Below are positions 9,201 to 17,614 of a stretch of DNA of 41,283 nucleotides, piece after piece. Position numbers and translations under genes: made by a program. The stretch's first letter is position 1, and every line of letters begins with the position of its first letter. This DNA comes from Flavobacteriaceae bacterium (GTDB taxonomy: Bacteria > Bacteroidota > Bacteroidia > Flavobacteriales > Flavobacteriaceae), in the NCBI GenBank assembly GCA_947461425.1, contig CANHKZ010000008.1, positions 1-41,283 of the forward strand, read 5' to 3'. The notes beneath the pieces are model-generated. The model was not told where the DNA came from and did no database searches. It was given only the letters and a program-made list of their open reading frames with translations.

Positions 9201-9455
9201 CAATTTATTTTTACCTTGGTTAGAGGTAAAATAAATATCTACCAAACCATCATTATTGATATCACCTAATGCTACTCCGCCACCATTATAGTAATACAGA
9301 TAATCTAGAATAGAAATCCCTTTAGACTCATCCAATTGATTCACAAACTGCACCTTGCTTTCGTCAGAGGACAATTTGTCAAACAATTGATTTTCTTTTT
9401 TGGAACAGCCAATAATAATTAGTGAGGCTATAATTATTTTGGTGAAATTATTCAT
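6201..9455 (-). CDS. Large FG-GAP/VCBS repeat lipoprotein with ASPIC/UnbV domain (copy 1)
   Basis: I prefer the ATG at 9453-9455 over the track start at 9482: it gives a clean lipoprotein signal (MNNFTKIIIASLIIIGC, Cys at 17) and a short 8-base overlap with the upstream paralogue, which suggests translational coupling. The protein is then 1084 residues. It has about seven FG-GAP/VCBS repeats with calcium-loop sequences (GDINNDGLVDIYF, ADVNGDGYLDIYV, ADLDNDGDLDIVT), then an ASPIC/UnbV segment (TTRGFQSSSEPIVHFGYG, DSIQIIWPD), then about seven more repeats (GDINNDGKSDLFFGG to SDFDGDGKNEVFAAG). This predicts two calcium-binding beta-propellers joined by the ASPIC/UnbV region. It is probably exposed at the cell surface near SusCD. 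Glycan binding is a guess; no catalytic motif was seen. Confidence 0.85.
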   Translation of the reverse strand: MNNFTKIIIASLIIIGCSKKENQLFDKLSSDESKVQFVNQLDESKGISILDYLYYYNGGGVALGDINNDGLVDIYFTSNQGKNKLYLNQGENKFDDISIKAGVEGKSDWNTGTVMADVNGDGYLDIYVCAVVGINGFEGHNELYINNKDNTFTESAAEYGLDLDNYSTSAAFFDYDTDGDLDMYLLNHAIHSESSYGKAAIRNKRSYESGDKLFQNNNGHFVDVSEKAGIFGGANGYGLGIAVSDFNLDGNPDIYICNDFHEDDYYYLNNGDGTFTESMKNYFGHTSRFSMGVDAADINHDGFPDLMTLDMLPEDETALKSSAGDDNPQMLKYRTEKLGYHYQYTRNMLQINQGGKHFTETALLSGIAATDWSWSTLFADYDQDGEQDIFVCNGIPKRPNDLDYIKYYSNSSIKTKLNSTKLLDKQALKKMPLANVSNYVFQGSKDIQFKDRSGEWIENDSIISNGGAYADLDNDGDLDIVTNNLNSVASIYINTTNEKANYLKVKLRFEGKNTFGIGAKVISYVKGQKQFKDIQTTRGFQSSSEPIVHFGYGNTTQVDSIQIIWPDKTYQTLKKVKTNQTLTVQHNKTSKTFNYSRLHPVVLPIFKKSVTNLGIDFVHQENDFIDFTAQKLIPYQRSDRGPAMVVGDINNDGKSDLFFGGAQGKQAAIYLQNGKGYTKKNFVSILSDSIYEDASAVIADFNGDRQNDLIVASGSGQFAADLVHRLYLGNTLTKSTFPDTKAMNASVVKTIDYDKDGDLDVFIGSNSKYNSFGKMPDCYLLNNKNGVFTIVQATTFSSIGMVTDAVVSDFNKDGNLDLIVVGEWMKPKFFANSKGNFKEVTESVLPENQNGLWQSITSFDIDQDGDQDYLLGNWGMNSKFKASKEFPMKMYYDDFDTNGTFETIVAIEKKGNYYPTMGLDELVDEFSGMLKKKFNNYKSFAGKKVEEIFDLTLLDKAAYFEVHNLKSGYLRNDKGKFTFLPFSNKMQVSPITSFVQSDFDGDGKNEVFAAGNYFGVTPYHSRFDGFSGALIKNHKMIYLGNQIGIDLSQKAVRHLDIIQFNGKKHLLVTINNKKAEVYELPQNK

Positions 9456-12400
9456 GGATAGTAAACAGTTTAGGTGAGCCATTATTCACTACTGCTATAA
9501 ATGAAGCTGTTTTGTTTTTAGTTCGAATAGGTTTCATCTTTTGTACTTCTCCAGTAATAAATAGCCCTGATTTTGGATACGACACTACGCTAAATTTCCC
9601 TTTTTTATTACCCAATAAAACACTTCCGTGACTGGCATCCAAACGACCAAATTGTGGTTTGAATTCGTATTGGTTTCCACCCAGAATAATGTCTAATATA
9701 CCGTCTTTATTGATATCTAAAACACAAAAAGTGTTTACAGTTGACAATTGCACTTCTTGAGGCATGACTTGAATTTCAAATTGTCCTTTTCCTTTGTTTA
9801 TTGCGATTATACTTTCTTGAATGACTGCGGTTTTCTGTAAAGAATTAGTAATCAACTCTGGCGAAAAAATCTCTTGAACTGATTTCTTAGCATAATCGCC
9901 ATAACTCAGGTTTTTCTTTTTAATAGACGGAATTTGTTTAGCTAATTCTTGCTTCAAATTAATTGGCATGTCTTTTCCGTCAATTGTTCGCGTGGTAATT
10001 TGTTCAATAGTGCCATTACTATCAAAGTCATTAGTAAACAAACGCATTGGGTTTTTGGCCGTTGCTTTATACGATGTATTAGTCCCTTTATTACCTAAGA
10101 TGAAATCTTTTTTACCATCATTGTTCAAATCTACACATTGAACCGAATTCCAAAAACCGCTGTACTCAGTCAGATTCGATTTAAAAATAGCCAAGCGTCT
10201 TCCTGAATTTTTGAAAATTTGCGGCGCCATCCAATCACCAACAATTACTAAGTCTTTCTTATTATCATTATCAATATCCTCCCAAACCGCATCGGTAATC
10301 ATTCCTGTAGTATTAAGTTTGAAAGCCTTTTTATCAATTACATTGGTAAAATTTCCTTTCCCGTCGTTTTCTAATAGCAGGTGTTTCGGATCAATTCCAT
10401 AAACGCCAGGAGTACTTCTGCTTCCAACAAAAATGTCCACATCTCCATCTTGATCAAAATCGTAAGGAGCTATAACCGAAACATTCGTACTTGCTGAAGG
10501 AATTGATGTCATAGATTTAGTAAACATTCCTTTTCCATTATTCAAATACAAACGGTTTTTAAAATTCTCTGGACTGGTTCTTTCATTACCACCTGAGCCT
10601 ACCACTAAATCCAAATCACCATCACCATCAACGTCTAAAAAACTCGCAGCAGTATCTTCAAAACTAGCATCTGCTTCCAAAGCGAATTGATTCGTTACGC
10701 TAAAATTATTTCCTTTATTAGTATATATTTTTCCTGATTGACCTTTGGCTCCGCCAATAAACACATCTTCATTCCCGTCTCCATTAATATCACCAACAGC
10801 TAAAGAAGGTCCTTCTTGAGAAAGCATTTTTGAGATCAATCCTTCATAATCGAAATCGATAAAATCATTTTCTTTATGAGCTAGCCAATTGGATTTAACT
10901 TCTTTTAAAAGTGGTGTTGAAACAGTATTTTTAAAAATATAATCTTTGTTAGCATTCGCAATGGACAAATTGATTGTAGTATTTAATGCTACTTTTTTAA
11001 TGCTTTGGGTTTTACCATTTGGCCATATTACTTGCAAAGAATCAATTTTTTTAGTCCCTATACCAAAAGTCATCACATAATCTACCGATGATTGAAATCC
11101 TCTTGAAGGAATTAATTCTTGCCGAATAACTTCTTTACCAGAAAATAATTCCACAATACCTCCAACAGCAAATCTATTTTTAGTACCTCCTTTTAGCTTC
11201 ACTTTCACAAAATGATTGGCTTTATTTTTTTCTGAATTATTTCGGAATACAAAGGATTCCATATTCACATTATTAACCACTAGATCTAAATCGCCATCAT
11301 TATCCAAATCACCATAAGCCGCTCCATTAGAAAAACTTGGCGTATCCAATCCCCAATTGGTTGCGTTATTAGTAAAGCTTAAGTTAGCATTATTTTTAAA
11401 TGCATAATTAGGTATTGGAGTACTTGGCATTTTAGCAATAATAGTTTCCATATCATCTTTAACTCCAGTTATTACCATTTTTTGCATTAATTCATTGGCA
11501 AAAAAGTCCATAAAATCTTGATTAGTCAAATCGTGATAAATACCATTACACACATAAATGTCTTTATATCCATCATTATCCATATCAAAAATTAGTGCAC
11601 CCCAACTCCAGTCAGTTTTACCTACACCGGCAAAATTGGCAATTTCAGTAAAATGAGTTCCGTTATTAATTTGCAATGCATTTGACATGTACTGATTAAA
11701 AAAATCCATGTTCAGCTTTCTGGTTAATAAGTCGTAATTGTCAAAACTAGTAGTTGTTTTTAAACGTTCGTCACCTTCAGGCAACATATCTGTAGTAAAT
11801 ATATCCGCTTTTCCATCGTTATTAATATCGGCTAAATCAGCGCCCATAGATGCTTGACTAATATGCGTTGCCCAAGTTTGAATCTGTTCTGAAAAAGTTC
11901 CGTTTTTATTGTTGATGTACAAATAATCTCTTTCATAAAAATCATTGGATACATAAATATCTGGGTACAAATCGCCATTGACATCCCCCACAGTAACTCC
12001 TAATCCAAAACCAATCAAACTGCCGTATATACCTGAAACTTCACTTACATCAACAAATTTCCCATTATCATTACGCAGTAATTTATCGCCACCCCCTTTT
12101 AAAATATCGGCTACTTTCCAGTCCTTATCACGCAATTCTCTTTTATTGGAATAGTTCAAAGAACTCACTGGAATAAAACTATTATTTAAAATATAACAGT
12201 CCAAATCACCATCTTTATCATAATCAAAAAAGGCAGCATGCGTTGTGATTCCTGTATCTGCCAAGTTATACTCAGCAGCTTTTTCAGTAAATGTGTTATT
12301 TTTATTATTGATATACAATTGGCTTTTTCTAACCGCATCAATATTATTTCCTGCATCCAAAACATAAATATCCAAGAAACCATCGCCGTTAATGTCCACC

Positions 12401-12747
12401 ATTACTACTCCGGTTGACCACGCTTTTTTAGCTAGAATCCCAGATTTTATGGTAATATCGTCAAATTTAAAATCACCTTTGTTTAGGTATAATTTATTTG
12501 AACCTTGATTTGATATAAAAAAAACATCTGCCAATCCATCATTATTAATATCGCCTATAGCAACGCCTCCCCCATTATAAAAATTACGGTATTTGAAGAT
12601 GTTCATGTTTTCTCCATTTTTTACCTCATTTTTGAAATCAATACCCGTTTGAGAGGGGTCTAATTTGGTAAATAAAGAATCCGAATTTCCTTTTGAACAA
12701 CTCGCTAAAACAGATATAAGAACAATAAAAAATAGGCGATACAACAT
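9448..12747 (-). CDS. Large FG-GAP/VCBS repeat lipoprotein with ASPIC/UnbV domain (copy 2)
   Basis: The product has 1099 residues and starts with a lipoprotein signal (MLYRLFFIVLISVLASC, Cys at 17). Its layout matches the downstream gene: an opening YYNGGGVAIGDINNDGLADVFF-type block, a first set of DxDxDG-containing repeats (FFDYDKDGDLDCYI, GDLDNDGDLDLVV), an ASPIC/UnbV segment (PSRGFQSSVDYVMTFGIG, DSLQVIWPNG), and a second set (GDINGDGNEDVFIGG, LDVDGDGDLDLVVGSGG, PYDFDQDGDVDIFVG). The two genes are diverged tandem paralogues. It begins 194 bases after susD, beyond a double hairpin, so expression may depend on readthrough. It occupies the place where other PULs often encode surface glycan-binding lipoproteins, but a binding role is inferred only from position and architecture. 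Confidence 0.85.
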   Translation of the reverse strand: MLYRLFFIVLISVLASCSKGNSDSLFTKLDPSQTGIDFKNEVKNGENMNIFKYRNFYNGGGVAIGDINNDGLADVFFISNQGSNKLYLNKGDFKFDDITIKSGILAKKAWSTGVVMVDINGDGFLDIYVLDAGNNIDAVRKSQLYINNKNNTFTEKAAEYNLADTGITTHAAFFDYDKDGDLDCYILNNSFIPVSSLNYSNKRELRDKDWKVADILKGGGDKLLRNDNGKFVDVSEVSGIYGSLIGFGLGVTVGDVNGDLYPDIYVSNDFYERDYLYINNKNGTFSEQIQTWATHISQASMGADLADINNDGKADIFTTDMLPEGDERLKTTTSFDNYDLLTRKLNMDFFNQYMSNALQINNGTHFTEIANFAGVGKTDWSWGALIFDMDNDGYKDIYVCNGIYHDLTNQDFMDFFANELMQKMVITGVKDDMETIIAKMPSTPIPNYAFKNNANLSFTNNATNWGLDTPSFSNGAAYGDLDNDGDLDLVVNNVNMESFVFRNNSEKNKANHFVKVKLKGGTKNRFAVGGIVELFSGKEVIRQELIPSRGFQSSVDYVMTFGIGTKKIDSLQVIWPNGKTQSIKKVALNTTINLSIANANKDYIFKNTVSTPLLKEVKSNWLAHKENDFIDFDYEGLISKMLSQEGPSLAVGDINGDGNEDVFIGGAKGQSGKIYTNKGNNFSVTNQFALEADASFEDTAASFLDVDGDGDLDLVVGSGGNERTSPENFKNRLYLNNGKGMFTKSMTSIPSASTNVSVIAPYDFDQDGDVDIFVGSRSTPGVYGIDPKHLLLENDGKGNFTNVIDKKAFKLNTTGMITDAVWEDIDNDNKKDLVIVGDWMAPQIFKNSGRRLAIFKSNLTEYSGFWNSVQCVDLNNDGKKDFILGNKGTNTSYKATAKNPMRLFTNDFDSNGTIEQITTRTIDGKDMPINLKQELAKQIPSIKKKNLSYGDYAKKSVQEIFSPELITNSLQKTAVIQESIIAINKGKGQFEIQVMPQEVQLSTVNTFCVLDINKDGILDIILGGNQYEFKPQFGRLDASHGSVLLGNKKGKFSVVSYPKSGLFITGEVQKMKPIRTKNKTASFIAVVNNGSPKLFTIHE

Positions 12748-12864
12748 AGCAAATAGCTGTTTAATTTTAAAACAATAGTAGGGAGCAATTTATGGAAAAA
12801 GGAGTAGATAAAAAAATTAAAAACAGCTTAAATTGTGGTCTTTTCTGGTGAAATTACATAAAAA

Positions 12865-12887
12865 AAAGAGCCTTAAAAAGGCTCTTT
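12865..12887 (-). terminator. Terminator or attenuator hairpin after susD
   Basis: AAAGAGCCTT / AAGGCTCTTT forms a perfect 10-bp stem with a 3-base loop, and on the minus strand it runs directly into a run of T. It is positioned to end or reduce transcription leaving susD. The downstream VCBS genes either have their own promoter or depend on partial readthrough. Confidence 0.75.
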
Positions 12888-12891
12888 AATA

Positions 12892-12919
12892 AATGAGGAG
12901 GGTAATTACCCTCCTCATT
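12892..12919. repeat. 28-bp perfect palindrome between susD and the terminator
   Basis: The 14-base arm AATGAGGAGGGTAA is followed directly by its exact reverse complement. As RNA it would give a strong GC-containing stem just after the susD stop codon and before the terminator-like hairpin. Stabilising the 3' end of the susCD message is a plausible role, but nothing here proves it. It does not resemble the CGAAAACGTTTTCG operator. Confidence 0.7.
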
Positions 12920-12941
12920 ATAATAAATCAAAATACAATTA

Positions 12942-14483
12942 CTAGTAACCAGAATTTTGAGTCAAATTTGAATTAAACAATGCCTCAGCAGGAATTGGAT
13001 ATAAAACATATTTCTTATCAGAAGTATATGGTTTTAAACCTCTAGCACCAAGGAATTTTCCGAAACGAATAGCATCGTTTCTTCTCCAACCTTCCCACCA
13101 TAATTCTCTACCTCTTTCAGCATAAATACCATCCAAAGTAGCAGCAGCAGCGGTAACGCCAGATCTTGCAGCTAACTGAGACATAATAGTCCCAACTGTT
13201 CCTGAACCACCTCTAGCAATTGCTTCAGCTTTCATTAACAAAGCATCTGCATGACGCATCAAGACTAAGTCATTGTCTGGTTGACCTAGATTATCTGCAT
13301 CTGGAATGTACTTAATACCACGAACACCAGCAGTTTCAAGTGTTTTCCCTGAAGTAATCAAAGTAAGAGCAGAAGTAAAATCCATTGGATTATTGTTTCT
13401 GTCTTTCAATGCATTTGCAGCACTTACAACTCCGTTTTTATACATTTGCCCTTCTAAGAAACCAATACCTTTACCATTTTTATCAACAGTGTAAGCATAT
13501 CCTGGAACAGCGTAGTGTGCACGATTGTCAGCAGCATTAAATGTGCTGTAATAATCTGCTACAGTAGAAAATCCATTCCATCCGTCTGGAGTTTGGTTGT
13601 AGTGATTACACATTCTCCATTTAGACTGCATTCCACCACCATCTCCACCTTTGTTATTTTTTGAAGAAAAAATAATTTCAGATGAAGTATTGTTGTTTGG
13701 AGAAAAGTTCAACCAATAGTTAGATGGTAATGTATTTACATTTGAAATAGCATCTACATTTTGAACTACTTTAGTCATATCAGCAGCAGCGAATGTGTAT
13801 GGCCCTGCTGGGTCAGCAGCAGTAAATACCGCTTTGTTCAAATAGAATTTAGCCAATAAGAAATGAGCCGCATCTTTGTTAGCAATACTTGCATCATTAG
13901 CTGTTCTTGCTGGTAAAGTACCAACAATAGCCTCTAATTCTTTAATGAAAAATTCTGTTGCCTCAGTACGTGTCCATACTTTAGGATCGTCAGTTAAAGC
14001 TGAACCTGCTGGTCTGTAAGGCGCTTGTCCAAACAAATCCACTACAGTATAATAGTACCATGCACGTAAAAAACGAGCTTGAACTACTTCAGAAGCTGTA
14101 CCTCCATTTTCAATGATTAAATTACATTTGTAAGCATTAGACAATAAAGAGTTCCACGCATTACGAACTTCTGGATGATCAGGAGCCCAAGTGTGTGTAT
14201 GGATTTGTCTCCAAGCACCATTATCATCCCAGTCACCTCCACGCGTTGGTCCAACCATCGCGTCAGTTGACATTTCATCCATTGCATACACACCACCTTG
14301 CCCGTTGAAGTCTCTCAACCCCTCATAAGCAGATTGTAATGTAGCAGATGTGTTTACTGTACCTCCAGCAGAGGAAGCATTGGGAACACCATCTAAGATT
14401 TCTTCATCTAGATTTGTACAACCAATACTAAAAGAAGCTATACCTAAGTATAAAAATCCTTTAATTATATTATTTCTTTTCAT
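12942..14483 (-). CDS. susD: SusD/RagB family glycan-binding outer-membrane lipoprotein
   Basis: The product has 513 residues. The N-terminus is a lipoprotein signal (IKGFLYLGIASFSIGC, Cys at 22) followed by TNLDEEILDG, typical of SusD proteins. Family features include QSAYEGLRDFNG, an ARFLRAWYYYTVVDLFGQAPY helix, DAAHFLLAKFYLNKAVF, and a C-terminal REL-W-EGWRRNDAIRFGKFL block near an ending YPIPAEALFNSNLTQNSGY. SusD caps the SusC channel at the cell surface and binds the oligosaccharide before import. It follows susC by 11 bases in the same operon. The nearby GH32 enzyme and fructokinase point to fructan as ligand; the sequence of SusD itself does not show it. The symbol is used in the family sense. 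Confidence 0.95.
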   Translation of the reverse strand: MKRNNIIKGFLYLGIASFSIGCTNLDEEILDGVPNASSAGGTVNTSATLQSAYEGLRDFNGQGGVYAMDEMSTDAMVGPTRGGDWDDNGAWRQIHTHTWAPDHPEVRNAWNSLLSNAYKCNLIIENGGTASEVVQARFLRAWYYYTVVDLFGQAPYRPAGSALTDDPKVWTRTEATEFFIKELEAIVGTLPARTANDASIANKDAAHFLLAKFYLNKAVFTAADPAGPYTFAAADMTKVVQNVDAISNVNTLPSNYWLNFSPNNNTSSEIIFSSKNNKGGDGGGMQSKWRMCNHYNQTPDGWNGFSTVADYYSTFNAADNRAHYAVPGYAYTVDKNGKGIGFLEGQMYKNGVVSAANALKDRNNNPMDFTSALTLITSGKTLETAGVRGIKYIPDADNLGQPDNDLVLMRHADALLMKAEAIARGGSGTVGTIMSQLAARSGVTAAAATLDGIYAERGRELWWEGWRRNDAIRFGKFLGARGLKPYTSDKKYVLYPIPAEALFNSNLTQNSGY

Positions 14484-14494
14484 GATTAAAAGTA

Positions 14495-17488
14495 TTAAAA
14501 TGTTACATTAAGACCTAAAGCAAAAGCTTTTGAACGTGGGTAAGACAAATAGTCAATACCTGCAGAAGGCACTCCATTTAATGATTTATCAGTGTTTACC
14601 TCAGGGTCAAATCCAGAATAGTTAGTAAACAACAATAAGTTTTGACCGTTTACAAAGAAACGTGCTGATTTAATTTTCATTTTGTCTAAGGCAGCACCTG
14701 TAAAAGTATATCCAAAAGTCAAGTTACCCATTCTTAAGAAATCTCCTTTTTCTAGGTACTTAGTAGATGGAGAGTTAGGATCTCCAGCATCTTGCGGAGA
14801 AGTAGCTACACTAGCAGGTACATTTCTACCACCATTGAAAGCTCCTTTAAAGAAGTAGGCATTAGCCGTATTGTTATACAAATAGTGACCAAAAGCTCCG
14901 TAGAAAGAAACAGCAGCATCAAAGTTTTTGTAAGCTACATTTGTAGAGAAACCTAAGTTCATTTTTGGTAAACCTTGTTTTCCAACTAATTTTTTAGCAG
15001 CTAAACCTAAACTAGCATCGGCACCAGCAGCATCGGCATAGATAGAAGCTCCTGCAGCGTCGTAACCTCTAAACTCATACATATAGTAGCTGTAAATTGG
15101 TTCGTTGTTAGTTACAACTTGCGAAAAAGCACCAGTTAAACCTTGACCATTCAAACCACCTGCTTGGATAAATCCAGCAAAGTTTTCCATTGTATTAGAC
15201 AAGAAAGAAGCGTTTGCCGAGATATCCCAAGTCAATTTATCCGTATCAATCAATTTGTAATTAGCACTAATCTCAACACCATTATTAATTAAGTTTCCTG
15301 GCAAATTCACAAAACGTGGAGATGGTGGTCCTGGCTGAGAAGCAGCAGCAGGTACTGGGAAAATTAAGTTTTCAGTATCTCTCATGAAATAATCAACAGA
15401 ACCTGTTAATCTGTTATTCAATAAAGCAAAGTCTACACCAAGACCTGAAGATGTAGTAGTTTCCCACTTCAAATCTTCGTTAGCATTGGTATCAACATTT
15501 AACGATCCATTGTTTCCATAAGAAGCTCGAGCTACAGCAGAGTTAACAGCAAACTCTTGGTTACCTGTAATACCATAGTTAGCTCTCAATTTAATGCTGT
15601 TTACTAAACCAGCTTTGTCTTCAAATACTTTGTATCCTAATCCTACTGCAGGGAAAGAACCGTATTTGTTATTAGCCCCTAACTTAGTAGAACCGTCAGC
15701 ACGAAAAGAAGCTGTAATCAAGAACTTTTTGTATAAAGTTGCATTCGCTCTACCAAAGAAAGATTGTAATTCGTTTCTGTTTCTGAAAGAAGACGCACGA
15801 AATTCATTTTGCAAACCTCCTTCGATGTTATCGATTAGGTTAGTTTGTTTTGGATCAAAACCTCTAGCAGAGAAGTTGCTTCCGTTAACAGTGTAATCAT
15901 AGTAAGAATAACCTGCTAAAGCATCAAAGATAAAGTTATCATTGAATGTTTTGTTGTAATTCAAAGTATGCTCAAAAGTTCTGTTCAATCTTTCAATTTG
16001 AGTAACACCAGCTTGACCAAATTTAACTACAGAAGAACCTGGAGCAGTTGCTTGTGCAACGTTTTGAATTTGAATACCTGGAGATAATTGAGATTTTCTA
16101 GTAGAATTAGAAGTTTCCATACCAAATAAGAACTGGTAGTTCAAATTATCGTTGATTTTTAAAGTAGATTTAATACTAGCTAACAATTTGTTAGTGTTAG
16201 TATAATCAGTATAAGCATCAGACAACAAGACTGGATTCAAGAAAGAGTTGTTAATTCCAGTTCCACCATTTGGTGACATATTATAAGAACCATCTGTATT
16301 AGTTATTCTATCAGTAGGGTTCCAGTACATTGCAGCACCAATTAAGTTACCAATGAAACCTGCATCATTTGAAATCAAAGCAGCCTGATCTCTCAAACTT
16401 GAATAATTTACTTTAGTATCAATTTTCAAATTACCTCCGAAGAAATCGTTTGAGTTATTTAATGCAAATGTGTATTTATCTAAACCTGTTTTGTTAACAA
16501 TACCTTCCGTATTAGAAGCACCGATAGACACACGTGTAGATGAATTTTCAGTTGATTTAGTAAACGATACGTCATGATTTGAAGAAAATGCATTTCTCAT
16601 GATTGCATCTTCCCAGTTATAACTTCTAGAACCGTTATCTTTTCCACCGTTAGCTACGAATTCATCCGCAGACATTAACTCTAAATTACTAGCCAATGAA
16701 CTGAAAGTAAATGAATTAGAATAGGTTAATTGTGGTTCTTTAGATTTTGATTTTTTAGTAGTAATAACTACAACACCATTTGCTCCACGAGAACCATAGA
16801 TAGCAGTAGAAGACGCATCTTTTAAGATAGTCAAACTTTCAATATCATTTTGATTGATAAAGTTCAATGGGTTTCTTGCAGATTGACTTCCTAATCCAAC
16901 ATCATTTCCTGGAGAAACATCACCACCATCCAAAGGCACACCATCGACAACGATAAGTGGTCCATTTCCTGAACGAATAGATGAATTACCACGAATTCTG
17001 ATGCTAGCAGCAGCTCCTGGCTCACCACTTGACTGTGTTACTTGAACACCAGCAACCTTACCTCTTAATAAATCAGCAGGGTTAGGCGCTCCAACATTGT
17101 CAAAGCTTTTAGAACTCAATTGATCAACTGCACCAGTTGCATCTTTTTTCTTCACAGAACCGTAACCAATTACGACTACTTCTTTCAATTCTGCTGAATC
17201 TTCTTTTAAAGTAATATTTACATTACTTTTTCCTGCTACATTTACTTCTTGTGTTTTAAGACCAATGTAACTAAAAACTAAAACTGCATTTGAGCCAACG
17301 TTTTTGATTGTAAATTTACCATCAAAATCAGTTTGTGCTCCATTTTTTGTTCCTTTAACTAATACAGAAGCCCCTGGAAGAGGTCCACTAGCATCGGATA
17401 CGGTACCTGACACATCTTGCGAGTACGTCAAACTTGTACATAGCATGGTTAAGAAAACCATCAAGCCTTTTAGTAGACTATTTTTCAT
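14495..17488 (-). CDS. susC: SusC/RagA family TonB-linked outer-membrane transporter
   Basis: The product has 997 residues, a normal length. A signal peptide (MKNSLLKGLMVFLTMLCTSLTYSQ) is followed by a carboxypeptidase-regulatory-like domain (DVSGTVSDASGPLPGASVLVKGT, residues 25-98). Next come the SusC TonB-box-like region ELKEVVVIGYGSVKKKD and a plug domain with the SusC signatures IRIRGNSSIRSGNGPLIVVDGVPLDGG and LKDASSTAIYGSRGANGVVVITTKK. The remaining 700 residues form the beta-barrel, ending in LGLNVTF with the expected terminal aromatic. It pairs with SusD to import glycans using TonB energy. It leads the leftward arm of the PUL, and an operator-like palindrome lies about 110-125 bases upstream of its ATG. 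Confidence 0.96.
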   Translation of the reverse strand: MKNSLLKGLMVFLTMLCTSLTYSQDVSGTVSDASGPLPGASVLVKGTKNGAQTDFDGKFTIKNVGSNAVLVFSYIGLKTQEVNVAGKSNVNITLKEDSAELKEVVVIGYGSVKKKDATGAVDQLSSKSFDNVGAPNPADLLRGKVAGVQVTQSSGEPGAAASIRIRGNSSIRSGNGPLIVVDGVPLDGGDVSPGNDVGLGSQSARNPLNFINQNDIESLTILKDASSTAIYGSRGANGVVVITTKKSKSKEPQLTYSNSFTFSSLASNLELMSADEFVANGGKDNGSRSYNWEDAIMRNAFSSNHDVSFTKSTENSSTRVSIGASNTEGIVNKTGLDKYTFALNNSNDFFGGNLKIDTKVNYSSLRDQAALISNDAGFIGNLIGAAMYWNPTDRITNTDGSYNMSPNGGTGINNSFLNPVLLSDAYTDYTNTNKLLASIKSTLKINDNLNYQFLFGMETSNSTRKSQLSPGIQIQNVAQATAPGSSVVKFGQAGVTQIERLNRTFEHTLNYNKTFNDNFIFDALAGYSYYDYTVNGSNFSARGFDPKQTNLIDNIEGGLQNEFRASSFRNRNELQSFFGRANATLYKKFLITASFRADGSTKLGANNKYGSFPAVGLGYKVFEDKAGLVNSIKLRANYGITGNQEFAVNSAVARASYGNNGSLNVDTNANEDLKWETTTSSGLGVDFALLNNRLTGSVDYFMRDTENLIFPVPAAASQPGPPSPRFVNLPGNLINNGVEISANYKLIDTDKLTWDISANASFLSNTMENFAGFIQAGGLNGQGLTGAFSQVVTNNEPIYSYYMYEFRGYDAAGASIYADAAGADASLGLAAKKLVGKQGLPKMNLGFSTNVAYKNFDAAVSFYGAFGHYLYNNTANAYFFKGAFNGGRNVPASVATSPQDAGDPNSPSTKYLEKGDFLRMGNLTFGYTFTGAALDKMKIKSARFFVNGQNLLLFTNYSGFDPEVNTDKSLNGVPSAGIDYLSYPRSKAFALGLNVTF

Positions 17489-17536
17489 ACGTAATAAATA
17501 AGTTGGTTAATAAATGGTTTGTTTTAAATATTGCTT

Positions 17537-17544
17537 CAAACATA
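17537..17544 (-). promoter_or_regulatory. -7 promoter element of susC
   Basis: The minus strand reads TATGTTTG, an exact TAnnTTTG match, about 49 bases upstream of the susC ATG. The expected -33 position lacks a TTG. The predicted operator lies about 55 bases further upstream, outside the core promoter. Confidence 0.55.
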
Positions 17545-17598
17545 CTATTAATTTTGTGATAATATTAAGATTAAGTAAACTATATCGTTTTCGGAGCA

Positions 17599-17614
17599 TC
17601 GAAAACGTTTTCGA
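17599..17614. promoter_or_regulatory. Predicted LacI-family operator upstream of susC
   Basis: TCGAAAACGTTTTCGA is a perfect 16-bp palindrome, the longest copy of the motif in the window. A partial copy CGTTTTCG lies at 17586-17593, with its centre 17 bp away. It is predicted to bind the LacI-family protein encoded at 22111-23127. Confidence 0.78.

Noticed and set aside
9456-9482. Track start of VCBS copy 1 (MAHLNCLLS extension)
   Set aside because: The ATG at 9455 begins directly with a lipoprotein signal and gives a shorter overlap with the preceding gene.
12892-12919. 28-bp palindrome after susD as an operator of the LacI-family regulator
   Set aside because: Its sequence (GAGGAGGGTAATTACCCTCC core) has no likeness to the shared CGAAAACGTTTTCG sites, and its place after a stop codon suits an RNA hairpin better.
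15594-15896. 100-residue plus-strand ORF opposite susC
   Set aside because: Antisense to the SusC barrel; no start context or domain to support it.
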